Positions 12,877-26,700 of a stretch of DNA of 64,000 nt are shown in pieces. The notes under the pieces are model-generated. The model was not told the DNA's origin. It was given only the letters and a program-made list of their open reading frames with translations, and did not search any database. Within the stretch, counting starts at the first letter, position 1. Every line of letters begins with the position of its first letter. Both the position numbers and the translations under genes were made by a program. The DNA is from Stercorarius parasiticus (lineage: Eukaryota; Chordata; Aves; Charadriiformes; Stercorariidae): the NCBI GenBank assembly GCA_013396915.1, contig VWZL01001288.1:1-64000 (forward strand), in the 5' to 3' direction.

Positions 12877-15800
12877 CATAAATTCCAGCATCTTTCTTAT
12901 GGTTTTGATTTGTGCCCCAGAAGCTGTATATTCTAGGTCACAAAGCCAGGCTGTAAGAGGAAGGACTCACGGCACTCAGGATTGTACAGTCTATAAACAA
13001 GAAGCAGCTTAGAATTTTACCTTAAGTTAACAGTAACCATCCTAAAATTCAAAACAGATGAAACAGCTGCCATTTTCGTAATATATATCCTGGGGACCTC
13101 CTCCTTAGTGTTCCTGACAATGCAAACAATGCAATAAATGGCCTTTTGTTTAGCTAGAAGTATGGTAACTTTTACATGCACTAGAGAATGATTAAATGAC
13201 CTTTGAAATCTGTAAAATCTTTCCAGCAGAGTAAATAACCATTTAATTGGGCCACTTAGAATGCATATTACTGACAATTTGCTGTCATTTCAACCTCAAC
13301 CAAAAAAATTATTTGCAAGGAGACGTGTTAACTAAATAAATAAACTAGATTCTACTGACTGAGACATAGGATTTTTTGTTTGTTTGTCTATTTTTTCCCT
13401 TTAAACAGCAAAGAATAGAGATTGTGGGCACACAATGTAGTTCCCTGTCATACCATCTAATATCAGGGCAACCTTGAAATATTAGGGGGTGACAGCGCAA
13501 GCATCCTTGATGTAGGCTTTTGCTGCTTCCTGGGGAACATGAACTACATTCCACTGCTGCCTGAATTGCTTTTTAACTCCTATTGATTGGTTCACTCAGT
13601 TCTTATCTCAGTGTTGCACTGATACTTGCCATGTGCTGTATAAGCACAAGGAGTCGGTAATGTGCATCTTATCTCAGGCTGCATTATCAGATGATGTGTT
13701 CATTCTCTAAGGAAGAAAACAGTTTGCCCGTGGCAACAGCATCACCTGCTGTTGGATGAGGAATCAACATTCCCGTTTCCTGAGGAGTTTGCCTAATGCT
13801 TATTTTATTTTTCAGAGTAACTGAGCTGAATATGCCAATGAGGATTGAGGAATAAGACCGTATAACTTATGCTGAACTGTATTTTTTTATAAAATATTGC
13901 TATATGCACACAACTTTGTCAGTAAATAACAATTCATATGTTGGGATCTCTAGTGTCACCTTGACAAAGAGAAAGCAGAATCTTTTGATGTTTGTGGCTG
14001 TGCCTTTTTCCCAAAATACATAAGAAGGCTCAGTCCATACTATAAAAAGCTTGTGAGGGATTTATTAGAAATAAACCTTCCCTGGGTTTGGAAATCAACA
14101 TTAAAGATGGCTTCCTAAAGGAAAAAAAGAAAAGGCATACTAGATACTGTAAGTCTTAGTTTAGAATCACATTTAGAAACATTACATTTTAAATTTAATC
14201 ATTAAGCATAAAGATTATAGAATAATTTACTAATAAAAAACCCTGTAATATGTACCATGATATTGTAAAAATTAGCAATATCTCTCCGTCCATCAGAATA
14301 TGACTATAAAAAAACATTTTCTAAGGGATCAGATTGATTTTACAACTTCTGTTGACTTGCCTAAAATTAGACACCTATAGCTTCCAAGGATATCCAAGGA
14401 TGGGTGTTTCCTTACATATTGCAGGATCCAAATTATTGATTGGTATCTCCAGCCCTGAGTCACAATAATGACAACTTTGACACTTCCTTTCTCCTTCCCT
14501 TCTCTCCCAAATTCAGATGGCTTAGAGCTGTCTTTGTGTTTCTCCATCTAGTAATGTTTTCTGTGATTTAATCCCCAGATGCATACACACGCTATGTTAT
14601 GCATTTATTGGGGGATGTCATGGGGAAGAATAATATGAAATTACTTTGCTGAACACCTTACATAATATGTTGATTAAGCTTGTGAAGACAGAGTAATTGA
14701 AAGAATAAGCTTAGTTAGTGAAAAACAGTGGAAATATGAGGAGAAAAACCATTTGAAAAGGTGTGACAAATGAAATTTAAATTTTAAAACAAAAATAATT
14801 GATATTTAGGAGCAGAGTCCTTTGTCTAAGTCCTGCAGTAAATGACCAGAGAGAAATTAATCCAGAATTAGGACTGGCTTCTTATGAACCATAATACAAT
14901 CATGTTAAGATTTCTTTTCACTTTTGTTTATATTGTCGGCTGAGAGACTTTTGACAAGGGAGGCTAAGTTCAGACTAGAACAACGTAATGATTGGAAAAA
15001 TTGGGTAGTGGGGAAACATTAAAAGATTCAAATTGTGAAGCTTGGCAGTGAGAAACCTGATGAGATTTATGAGAAGAGTCTAAAAGCATTTGAATAAATA
15101 AACCCAACAGTAGGAGGAAAATTAATTATCTCCCACAGGTGTGGTATAGCTATGCTTAATAGGATGACCTTAATAGAAGTGAACATTTAGGCAGAATACC
15201 AGCAAGAGGCCCTGTGGGGCTAGTCATTAGGTTGTGAAATAGCAGAGGAAAAAGGTAATAACCCAGCTGATTACCAGAAAACATATGGTACCAGAAAACA
15301 TCTTACTCAACATAGCATATTTCTAAGTGTTTATTTTCTAAAAGACAAACCACCCAAGAAAGGATGCAAAGGATGGGATTCTTCTCACGGGACACTGGGC
15401 TGTCTAAACGTTAGGAGTTTAGTTCAAACTAGTCACCTTATCTGCTCTGCTGTTAAGGGAGGGAGGCACTTACAGAACACAAATCGTCCTCACCTAAAAT
15501 CTGAATTGCCTTCTCTCCACCTGGGATAAAAAGGGAGCCAAGATGACTAGCTATAACTTCGAGATGGCTAAATTTAGGTGGTATGAACCCTAGTTCGAAA
15601 ACCGATCAAAAATCACCAGTTGAGCAGGGTGATGATGTTGCAGAAGTGAGTTAGGATACCTTAAAGTAAAACCCTGATGTGACAGAAAATAAATGGGTAA
15701 CTTAAGAAGGTCTATTAGCATCTAAATACTGGTGATAATGGAGGAATTTGAAGTCCTTCTTAGACTATTTTATTTTAATTTCCCAACAAGACTGACTGTG

Positions 15801-17605
15801 ACTATCAACCCCTCTTCACAGGACCTGCCATTCAGTCTTTCCTAGTTTCTTCCTTGAGGTTTGTTTCCATTTCTCATTTGTGGTGATAGTTGTATATGCA
15901 CTCATCTTCAGTAAAATATCTATGGGAAGGAAAGAGAGAGCTGCCAGCAGCAAATCTCTGCCAGGCAGTTACATCAAAAGTCCTGCGGTGAATGTTTTGA
16001 TGATAAATCATCCCCTCGGAAACACACTTAAGATTTTGGATCTTGCCTTCAGTCAAACCAAGTTTGATTTTGTTCCTTTTCAAACTTTCCCTTATGGCAT
16101 TATTATTATCGCTATCACTATTATAATTATATTATATTATTAGGTATTTACTTTATAGCTCTGGGCTTCTGTGTATCCATGTAAACATCAAGCCCTCTTC
16201 CCTCTATCTGATATTTAAAACCCCTGCAAATTATATGAGTTTATGTGGAAACCAGGCTGCATCCAACCTAAGCATTGCTGGGTCCTTCTCTACAGCAGGG
16301 GAACTCCCTTCCCTCGGTAGTTTGTCTTGGTAGCCAGGCTTACTGTGCCCTGCACTTTTTTATTTATTTTTTAAATGTCTGCTCTAAATCTACAGAAGGT
16401 ACAAATTCTTACTGAATTAAACTGATTATGCATTATATCTTTACCCCCAGTGGTTCTCTGCTAGATACTGTCAAGGAAACAGACTTTTTACATAGCTTTT
16501 TCATGCTTTAATTGATGGAGTTCCTAAGTGGTGCTGCAGTAAACCACCAGGTGTTAAATACTTTTTCCCTGACTGCAGCTCCCTTACAACATTCCTGTAA
16601 GGCAGAAATGCAGAGAAGCCACGTACCCCAGATGGGACTAAACCCTTTATTTCTAAGGTGTGTCATCGTGCACTTACAAACACTAAATTTCATATACATG
16701 TTATCATCAACCTCTTAAGTTTGTCCAAAAGGACAATGGGTTGCTTGGGTTCTTCTAATACGTATCAATGGCATTACTAAAAGCAAACTAGTTTTTAAGA
16801 AGAGATACTGAAAGTTGCTCCAGATGCAAATTGCTAAGTAAAGTTCATGACAAAATTCCCAAATTTGCTGAATCAAGGTTCCAAGAAAACCTAAGGGTTC
16901 AAGCAACAGCTGCAGGATAGAGGGATCCTCTCTTTTCATCTTAAAACTCTTGCCCATTTGCTCTTTCCACTGAGCACAGACACGTTCACACAACAAAAAG
17001 TAAACACATAAAGTAGTTATAAAATAAAGGAGCAGAATATGTATAACACATGAAACACTTTGTAAATGACCTGAAACATCTGCGGGTTTTAACTGGGAAG
17101 GGAGTATTTGAAAAACCTTTCATTTCCTTCCATTCTTATTTGCTAAATTTCTGCACATCGTCAGTAGAATTAGCCACAAGAGACTAATAGATCAATGCTT
17201 CAGTTCCTTCAGCTTGATGTAAAGACACTTATTCAAACCCCTAAATATTTGAATGCACGGATTCTTGCGTCATATAATTAAAGTAAACCTCTTTTGGAAT
17301 AGTAAAACAAATTTCTTTATCATACAATAAATTCTTAGTGTAAACACTTAACTCAGCTTTGTGAAGACGACTTTTACAGAGTTCTCTCCACTAGAGGTCT
17401 CTAGAGAAATACAAGAAACAATTCAGACCAGCAAATACCTTAGACTTTTCTTCTTGACACTGTTTACATTTCGTGGAAGATGAAAGTCAGCACTTAGTCT
17501 ATAGTTCTTCCAGGTATTTCTTTGGATATGCTTCTTCTGCTCTGGATAGTTAAAAGCCCTATTACTGCAATAATGATCCACATCCATGAGGTGTTTTAGA
17601 GCATT

Positions 17606-17647
17606 TTATAACTAGATTTTCAACATTTATAATTAGAATTTCAACAT
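17606..17647. repeat. 21-bp tandem duplication
   Basis: ttataactagattttcaaca(t) is followed directly by ttataattagaatttcaaca(t), with two mismatches in 21 bp. It is a small local duplication. Confidence 0.8.
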
Positions 17648-19814
17648 CACATCCCTTAGGAAGTATAATATTGCATAAAGTATTTAGTCAAAGGAAGAAA
17701 AAAACTAAGGTGGGGTAGACACCTAGCTTAATAAAGAACAAATTTAAATAAATTAAGTAGTAATGAGCACAAGTGAATTAAGTGTTGGTTAACCAGAACA
17801 GCATTTTAGCTGGAAAATTAGAAAATTATTACTCTGGTGTGCTCTTCAGCACACTGTTATATCCCAGGCAAAACAGACCCTAGCTTCATTATTTGTTTTT
17901 TATATCCAAGCTAACTTAAACATAAATGAGGAATAGAATTCAAGTAGTTGGACAGGTTTTTCTTCCTAATGCTTTTTGCTGTTTTTTTGTTGGTTTTTGG
18001 TTTTGTGCTTTTTTTTTTTACCGGAATTTTTTAAATTATAAGTTTGTGCAATTTCCATTTAGTTGATTTTCAAAGAAATAATTTCCAGCTAAAGATGAGC
18101 TCTATCCATTTTAGGACCTGTGCATTTTTACAGCACTCACCAGAAGAACTGATACAGGGATTTAGAGACTTTTCAAAAATTCGAGCTTATGATCATTCTT
18201 TTTTTCCTTGTGCTATTTTATTTCAGTGAACTTTATGTCAGCATTGACTATTTTTTACTAACACTTGCCTCATTATATATAATGTTGTCACCAGGGTTGC
18301 TATAAGGTTCAATGTTGGTTATTCTTTAATTTGGTTAATTAATATGACTTTATATTTGCATGTTTCTTCATCACCACTTTCTGTACTGCCTTGATACCTC
18401 TGCCACCATATTTGATATTAAGTTGGGCATATAACAGTCCTTCAAATCTTTTCTTCTATACCTCTGAAATGGAATGGGGAGTTTTATAAAATTAATGTAT
18501 GGAGGTGGGAAGCTGAATGTTCTTAGCCTCACTATTTGTTACCATCATGTCCACCTCCTATCAAAATCAAAGACCAGTGGAAACAAAGAGCAAGGTATTA
18601 TTAATAAGAACTACCAGTTCAAGAATTATAGCCTACTGTACTCTATGCAGGGGTTCTCTGCAATTTGAGATTGGGTCACTAATCAGAAAGCCGGAAAAAT
18701 CTGGAAATAAAACCACTTACCCTGCTCAGATTGATCCTTCTTTGACTGGTGGATAGCTCTGTAAACAACAGGAGCTCAGTGCATGCAGCAGCATTAGTTT
18801 CTGCTCAATTTTTGATGCTACATGGTAAGTCTGGAAGAGAGGAACGTGAGCTATGCTGAGAGTTGACAGACTCTGGAGGGAGGCACTCCTGAGAAGACAG
18901 GTTACTGGGACAGTTCTGGGACTTTCTGAAGTTTGTCAGGTTACTTTAACAGAGTATCTTCTGAATTTTTCATCTGTAGATTGAGAGCTGCAAACAGCAA
19001 TCAACTGAGGCCAATTTGCAGCTTGAAATGTCATAGCTAGACATTTAAGAGGTGATATTTCTCACTGTATTTCTTACTGCAAAGACCAGAAAGAGATAAA
19101 AAGCTCTGAGAGGAATGTAAGGAGCACAGCAGTGACATTCTCCTCAAAACTTGTAATGTTATATCACAGAGTTGACCTGTCACCTCCATCAGCTGATCTG
19201 ACAGTGATGGTTTCAGGCATGGAGTTTTGCTGAGTTCACACACAGTGAGTCTAGAGATGCTGACACTTCCATGAGCTATCTTGAGTCATTTGCAAGTAGA
19301 AGGAGTACAGGTGGCAGTAGAAAAGAAGTCCACCTACCATTTGACCAGATGTCCCTGCTCTTAACCTTAGAAACCATGAAGTGCTATGGTTATGTAAGAC
19401 ATGACCTTAATCATAAAATGTCTATGTACCTATACCTAGTTAGAACCTTCGCTTATTATGAAATAGTCATTGTCTCTGCCCACTGCTCTTTGTCCCATTT
19501 GTGTCTGTTCTATGAGAGGTTGTTCCCAGGTGTGTCAGTCCAATACTGCATCCATGTCCAGTTATTCACCTCACTAGTAGCTCTGGTTTGGAGAAAGAAA
19601 CTACAGCAAAATACTGCCATTGTGACCCACTTTCATAAAGATCTGAAACGATCTATAGATTATACCTTGAAATGGTATTCATATGCAAACACTTCTATAT
19701 AAATGCCAGATTTTTTTCCTTGACAGGAAAATTGCGGATTCCTGGACTGCAGTTGAAACACCCGCTGTCCCTGGAGCCTTAAGACTGTCACTTCACTGGC
19801 GGCTTGAGCCTGTC

Positions 19815-19905
19815 ACCACCCTTCTGCCTCAGTTTCCTCAGTTACAGCTTGGAATTATGTTTTCCATTTACATCACAAGAGGGTCCCAAGGACTGACTAG
19901 TAAGT
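19815..19905 (-). repeat. Possible MIR relic, antisense
   Basis: tctgcctcagtttcctcagt followed by ggaattatgttttccattta and catcacaagagggt resembles the reverse complement of the MIR core (gcctcagtttcc..., ...acctcacagggtt). Diverged and judged by eye. Confidence 0.35.
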
Positions 19906-20380
19906 ATAAAAAGTTTTCAGATAGTGATATTTATATGATTACATAAAGCTCTGAATAAAAGCATTATGTAATAGCAACTGTTATTATGAGAATTAAAATG
20001 AATATTTAAGCTAATACTGCATTTGCTTGTGTAACTACTTCATAATCAGAATGTGTGTTAATACAGCTTCTTTTTTTCTCAGGACAAAAATGCTATTATT
20101 GACAACAGCATTGTTTAGAGCTTTCATCAACTTGGCTAGTTAAACATCTCATAGCTGATAACTGTGAGGACATGGAAAACAAAGGAAAGCAGTGCAGTTC
20201 TTATGGGAACAGACAACATCTTCCTCTGGGTTTGAATAAAAAGCACACGCAATGATTACGAGCTCTGGATGCTTCAGTGCTATAAATACCAAATCATAAG
20301 TCAAAGTCTAAACTTCCCAAACTTTCTCTGCTGTTGTGTCAGCAGAATAAAATGCTAAGCCTCCTGTAAGAAGGAAGAAA

Positions 20381-20391
20381 TTAGTCAATTG
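20381..20391 (+). promoter_or_regulatory. Possible AP-1-like half and CAATTG E-box-like motif upstream of POSTN
   Basis: TTAGTCA (20381-20387) overlaps CAATTG (20386-20391) about 180 bp upstream of the predicted start of transcription. AP-1 and bHLH (Twist) control of periostin is known in mammals, but motifs this short arise often by chance in AT-rich DNA. The role is inferred from position only. Confidence 0.2.
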
Positions 20392-20534
20392 GGGATGAAA
20401 AAAATTGGTTTATATGGTTAATGTATGGTACTAATTTAGATTACTGAAGCTGGCAGCGAAAGCTGCTGTTCTAAAGAGGGTGGTACAAAGTTTCAGGTTG
20501 ATCCTGCGGTTCCCTCCCACCACCTTCCAACATG

Positions 20535-20541
20535 TATATAA
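20535..20541 (+). promoter_or_regulatory. POSTN: TATA box of POSTN
   Basis: TATATAA lies 76 bp upstream of the start codon, in a short GC-richer stretch (about 20500-20580) surrounded by AT-rich DNA. It predicts transcription starting near 20565-20570 and a 5' leader of only about 45 nt. Spacing and orientation fit a focused tissue-specific promoter without a CpG island, as is usual for periostin. The start site itself is inferred. Confidence 0.7.
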
Positions 20542-20564
20542 GTTGTCAGCTCTCCAGACCCTTT

Positions 20565-20610
20565 GCCAGTTCTCTCTTCTAGACTTGCCAGAAGCAACAG
20601 AGGACTAAAG
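20565..20610 (+). other. POSTN: Predicted 5' UTR of POSTN
   Basis: This short leader runs between the predicted start (about 25-30 nt after the TATA box) and the ATG. It contains no upstream ATG. The ATG context has A at -3 and G at -1, a good Kozak match. The left boundary is an estimate. Confidence 0.5.
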
Positions 20611-20732
20611 ATGAAGATCTTTTTCTTATTCACCTTTTCCACTTTTTTGCTGTCTGCTTTTGAACACGCAGCTGCTTCTGCTCACTATGACAAGATTTTA
20701 ACTCATAGTCGAATAAGGGCACGCGACCAAGG
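20611..20732 (+). CDS. POSTN: POSTN exon 1: signal peptide and mature N-terminus
   Basis: This exon encodes residues 1-40 plus two bases of Gly41. A hydrophobic leader ([16 protein letters not shown]) is followed by [11 protein letters not shown], so signal-peptide cleavage is likely near Ala22-Ala24. The mature start [18 protein letters not shown] matches mammalian NHYDKILAHSRIRGRDQG. The leader itself is diverged from the human one, as is usual. The donor GTAAGT starts at 20733. No in-frame ATG lies closer upstream within the leader. Confidence 0.96.
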
Positions 20733-23700
20733 GTAAGTAACTGGGTTTTATTTTTATTTTAAAAGGGAACTTGTTAATCTTTATTCTCCCATTTCTTCTC
20801 ACTTTATTTTAAATGTTGTTTTTCACTATGAATTCATACTATCATTCGAAGAGAACTTTCTTAATTAATTTTACAAGAATTTGTTCCTAAATAAAAAGCT
20901 TTCTGGGGAGTTTCAAAAGGAGACAGACTACTGTTAAGTTCCATAAAATGTGGAAAAAACTAAAATCACCACTTCTTAATGAATAAAATATATGCATTTT
21001 ACAATCACTGAAGTTAATTACAGTTCACAATTAATGTAATGAGTTTTCAGATACGTTTAATATATGTTTTCCAAGGTTTGAATAGAGTTGACACCTATCC
21101 CACCGTATTTTCTCTCTTAATTCAATCTTAATGAAAATCATGAAGTCTATTTAAATGCTTTCTGGGAATATATACTGGGAGCCCTTTGTAAAACTTCTGT
21201 TCCCACTAGAGTAATGCGGCAAGCTGCTCGGCAGGGTACCCAAAAGACAATGCTTACAAGCCAGGCTGCTTAGAGAAAATGGAAATAATTTGAACAGCTG
21301 GTGCCAGGGAGACACATGTGTCTGAACATATTTTCCTTCAGCCTTCTTAAGTAAGAAACGTTCTGTGAACAAGAATTTTTCACCATCCTGTCTTCCTTTG
21401 TTGAATTCCCTCTGCCTGCTACACACACACACACACCCTCCCAAGCTTTTAAAATAAAACAGTTCACTGTTTTCCCACTGATGTAAAATGTGTGTTCTAA
21501 CTTTGGAACTGATGATTTTTTTTTAGTTGTAGAAGTATAAAAGTAAGTGACAAAACGCCTTTGCTCCATGAAATTTGCCCTTAAGAAATTCCTCTTCTGT
21601 ACACTACTGTGCTAAGGAAAAAGCATTCCTCATTTGAAATCTGTGACTCCTTTTATTTACATGCCAATTTACCCTTTGGTCCCCAGTAATTCCCAGAATG
21701 TTTACTTAGGTGCCTGTGGTACTTCAAATGGCTGGTAATCAAAATAGCTGACTGATTTACAGAAGACAGGGTTTCCTTCTACATAAAGAACAAGGCACTT
21801 TTCTTTCCCATCTCCCCATGACCTTCAGCTGCACAGACGTGTACAAGACAAAAAGAGCCTGATGGTATTCACAGCTCAGTCCCTGGTGGCTGGTAATTAA
21901 TTCACTTCGCAGGGGGAAGGGACAAATGTAAGGCATATTGAGGCTTGACTAGGCACAGCTGGCGATCACTGCCCATCAGAGACAGAGGGTCAAACCAGAA
22001 CGGAGGGGAATCTTCCGTCCCTGCTGGGAGGGTGGGATTGCCAAAGAACCCAGCTGGGCAGTCCCAGGAGCTTGCACTGTGGTGGCTTGAAAACACACCT
22101 GCCCTGGGAACTGAAGCCAGATGTTCATTTCTTACTTTTGCTCAACAGATATGGTATTTGTCCCTATTTTGTATAAAACTTGTGCAAAGATGTACAGAAA
22201 GTTATTTTTAAAATGTTTCTCATTCCCACCCGTAGCCCAAATGTCTGTGCCCTTCAGCAAGTCATGGGAACAAAAAAGAAATACTTCAGCACCTGCAGAA
22301 ACTGGTACCAGGGAGCCATCTGTGGAAAGAAAGCGTGAGTATGCTCTGCTCCAAAACTGTTCCCCACTCACTGAGATAATATAATGCATGATTAAAAACG
22401 TCTCCTTTTCTCAGAGACAAACTGCTTGTTTCAAATGCAGACACAGGAGGAATTCAGTTAACGAGTTTACAAGGTTACAGCATCTCGTTAGCTGCCTCTA
22501 AAACCACCTAAATAACTGATCCAACAATTGTTGCCAAAAATAATCACAAAAGGAGTGGTGAAAATGACAGCACAATATATAGTCTTTTTTTTTTTTTAAG
22601 TTTAAGAGGCTTCAAAGTACTAGTTTCAGCAATAATTCTCTGAGTTAAGTATTCATAGCTCTATTTTAAACACAAAGACATGTGAGATTAAATGACCTAC
22701 TCAAAACCACAGAGGGACCTAATGGGCCAGTTGTGAAAAGAGCTCAGCAGTACCCAGCAGAGCTGTGTGCTCAGACCACACCTCTCCACAAAGAAAAAAA
22801 ATAAAATATGGTTTTGGATACAGATTAAATCTGTGTGAGTTTGGCTTGCTTTTGGAATCTTGAATATTTCAATTGTCACCTCTTCTCAGAATGCAAGTCA
22901 TTGCCTTCTTTGTGACAAAATGTCAAAGACACTACCGTGTCGTCAGCCATAGAGCAGCTTCAGAGGGTAAACACATACAAAACCCCCAGTCCTGAACTTG
23001 GTCTGCCCAACTTGTTTCACTTAGAATTAAGTAATTCAACAGAAATTGACATTGTTTACCCAATACAACAAACTAATGTTTTTCTCATGTACCACATTTT
23101 CTTTTGCTGTTATGCAATTACTTGGATAAATTTCTCAGCAGTTGTCACAGGAAATCATTATTTTTATCTTCCCATTACTCTCTTACAAGGTCCAAGTAGG
23201 TCTGGGGTGACGTTTTCAGAAAGGCTCAAGTGAACAGGGAGTCCAGCCTTCGGTTGGAAGGGTAGAAGAAGAAGCCTTCTGTCTTAGGGTATTGGGAGTC
23301 TCTTAGTGAAAGCCTATAAAATTCTTCCAAATGCCCAAGTAATATTAGAGTACACAATCTGAATAGTCACTGAGAGACTGTATGCCCTAAGACATAAAGA
23401 TTTTCAGTTATATTGATACATGGTGCAAATTATATGTATGAGGAACTTAACTCCATTTAAAATAAGATTTGCAATTAGAACTTCCCTAATGAACATCAGC
23501 CACTGTTTCAGATGTTAATTTAATGTGGAATAGAGTTTTTTTGTTTCTGTGCCAAAGTGCCAAAGGCTTCTTTAACAGAGGTTAATATGGAAAAAAATAT
23601 ACACAGTGTTAGCAACATAAGATAGTTGAGGATGACTTCCCCTGTAAACAAGCTCTAAATTCTCTTGAAAATGTTTTCTGATTAACAATAATTCACTAAA

Positions 23701-26700
23701 TAAACTAGGAGAGCTTGAACAAAAATTGATAATTTGCAGTTAGTCGTATTTTTACTCTCTTGATTCTCAAGTCATGAGTAAATAGGATCCACATTTTTCA
23801 GTCCATTATTCAGGTTTAAAAAAGTGTTTCCAAATATAGAAACACTGATAAATGCAGACAAAAAAATTATATATATTTGACTTTAAACAATTAAACATAG
23901 CTTACATTGAATCCAAGTGACATTTTACAAAGAGAATACTTTTAGGTTAAAACTGCAACTATAGGTTTTTGTAAACTTGTATGAAATTCATTGGATGGTT
24001 CTTTACAGAAAGTCAAAGAATTCTATGTTGACGCAGAATTAGAGGCAGGCACAATCTGGGTTTGTGCTGGGGAATGGGGGGGACACAAAAAATTATGCAG
24101 AGTGTGAATGCATCACTAGCAGTACTCATGTGGGTACAGTGTGTCCTGCTCTTTTCAGTGCATCTACATATATAACACTTTCATAATCACAAAAGTATCC
24201 TTTCCTATTTATTTTTTTCATTTTTCTTCAAAGCCAGCTTTACCTTTTGTTGGCTTGTTCAGCTGTCCTGGATGACAAACGATTATATTCATAGTTCTTC
24301 TTGAGCACGATCCGTCTACTTACTAATGTAAAACTGATTAATACTCCCAAATGATTATTTATGTGAGAAAAATGCCTCCAGTAATGATTTTTTCCACTGT
24401 TAAAATCAGAAATGTAAATCAGATAGTAGTCAGGCAAGGACATGAAATGGGCCTGTATTGTGGTTTCTCCTGCTCCTGTTGGGTGTTAGAGGCTTTGCAT
24501 TCTTTGAGATTCCTGAAAGATGCTACATGTCATAACACAGTGTTGGAAAGTATCCTTAGGAAAAAGACTGGGGGAAGATGTAGTAGGAGGAAGTTTTCTT
24601 CTGTTTTCTTTCTGAGAAAATGTTTTCAGTGCTCTGACAGCATACCATAAATTAATGGAGCTGAGTTATACTTCCGATACAGTGAGACACCGATTCCAAC
24701 ATAGTCTTGCCTTTCAAGCAGTGCCATGGCTTTGAAGTCTGAACTCTAAAATCAGTCTAGACATGAAGAATGATACTATGGCCCCACCAGAGCCGAGGAA
24801 AAGACCTGATTTTCATGGGCCAAACTGTCATCCTAAGCTTTCTGCTATTGTAAAATTTATTGGTTACTAATTACTTAGTTAAGGAGGCGGAAGAGAGTAA
24901 CAGCAATAAGTTAGAGTGGATGTAGTGCAAATAATTAACATCCTACCCAGACAAGCAATCTGATTATTCTAAATCCCTAGAAGTTTCTTTGGAATGTAAT
25001 TGACTGTCTGGAATCCTAACCAGTCTCTCCCATTTTGATTTTGGCTTTGTTTTAATAAGCAAATCCAGACAGGTTGTAATTTATTTTTTCATACAAATTG
25101 GAGATTCGTATGCATTTTATTATGGTAAAAATGGCCAATTTCCAGTCAAATTAGACCGTGTGTGGTCATTTGCCCCACATCTACTTTCAATTTTTTCAGG
25201 ACCCATAGGTTTGTAGTTTTTATCGGAATCTTTCCTTCTCCTCCAGGTGGCATTGTAATACTGACTACCCTTTTCCTTCAGTGGACGTGCTGCAACTCAT
25301 CCAAAATACTTCACCTTTTGAGTAAAGTCTGCCATACCACTGACTTCCTTGGCACTACATTTTATTCCACTGCAGACACATTGGGAAGAAGGGTATTTCC
25401 TGAAAATTACTTAGACTGAAACTTGGATATTCTCAAAGTCAGTTTTGGAAAAAAACCTACTTTTGTGGTTTTATTCCTAGATAGATGTTGTGTCTTCCCA
25501 TGACAGAAAGTCTGCTCTCAGCACAAATCTGACAGGGAATTCATAACTCTGATGAGCTCCAGAAGTAAAACAAGTTATGCAGTGATGGATACCTTCATGT
25601 GTCAGGAAAAATAGTCTGAAGCAGTAGGCAGTTTGGACTCATTAAATTATAGTCAGGTGGTGACTTTGTTCTCTTCACTGACTAGAATTTAGAGGAATGT
25701 AAGCTGTAAAACATTTTACAGAGCCTGTGTAAGGCCCTAAACAAGAAGCCTACTACAGCCAACTGGAGGAATACATTGAGCGGTGGGGCTGGGTAGATCT
25801 GGGCGTGAAGAGTCTACACAAAACTGTCCCCTACCTTCTTCCTCCTCTTTTAACACTTCTACCATTGTACAAGCACTCACAGAGCAAGGCTAGAGGGGGA
25901 AAACAGTGTGTATGAGAGTAAGTTAAGTCATAGAACTCCTGAGGGTTATTTTTTTTTGTGGCTGTAGTAACGCATCTATTATAACTTAGTCTTAGATGTT
26001 AATAGGAGGTTTATACTCTGTGTACTCAAAACAGAAATGCAGACATGACTAAAGAGGTTACTGTTATAAAAATGCTAATCCAAAGGACAATGGCTCTTCT
26101 CAAGTTAATATCTCCATTAACAAGTCTTCCTAATGTTAATTTAAGAATGCTTTTATTGCTCATACTTCCTGCTCACTGCTGTAAATTTCCAATTGGGATG
26201 CAACTTAAAGATTTGCTAATATCGAAGTCTATTGGACGAGAAGTCTTTCCACTGTTTCTCTGCAGTATTTTATCTCCATGCCAGCAAGGAGTAGAAACAG
26301 ATGAGTCACAGAGCTGATCTGAATAAACTGAAAACTGGCTCTGTTAGCCAAGAATAACAAGGACGTAAGGTAGTCTTGCTCTTCCCCTTTTTCCTTTGGA
26401 ATATACTCCTTTGGATGAGGTCAGAACAGCTTTGTGCTAAAAATACCCAACAACCAGCCAAACAAACACCATCCCAAAATAGATAAAAATCACCAAAACC
26501 TCCAAAACTTCCAAAACTCAAGAATGCAGCGTTGTTTTTTATTTGAGTAACTGCTTTCTTTGCTTGGGCACCATTTTATATTGAACTAGTATGGAGACAC
26601 AGATGAGGATAACTTTCGGTGTGAGATGGTAATTCCCCTGTGTACTGTGTCTATACATGAGTGGTGCTGAGGACCGCATCTTGCAGTGAGTTTGATCTGG

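Larger units (their letters stand above)
12877..20380. other. Intergenic region upstream of POSTN
   Basis: 7.5 kb, AT-rich. It holds a 21-bp tandem duplication (17606-17647), an ATT-rich low-complexity run (16098-16141) and a possible antisense MIR relic (19815-19905). The longest open frame (19271-19702, 143 codons) has no recognisable domain. Distal POSTN control elements could lie here but cannot be named from sequence alone. Confidence 0.6.

Noticed and set aside
1..20500. Possible 3' end of TRPC4, the upstream neighbour of POSTN in amniotes
   Set aside because: No exon resembling the TRPC4 C-terminal coding region was recognised on either strand. The neighbour presumably lies beyond the left edge.
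21421..21437. (AC)8 microsatellite as a notable feature
   Set aside because: It is too short to be remarkable and lies far from any splice site.
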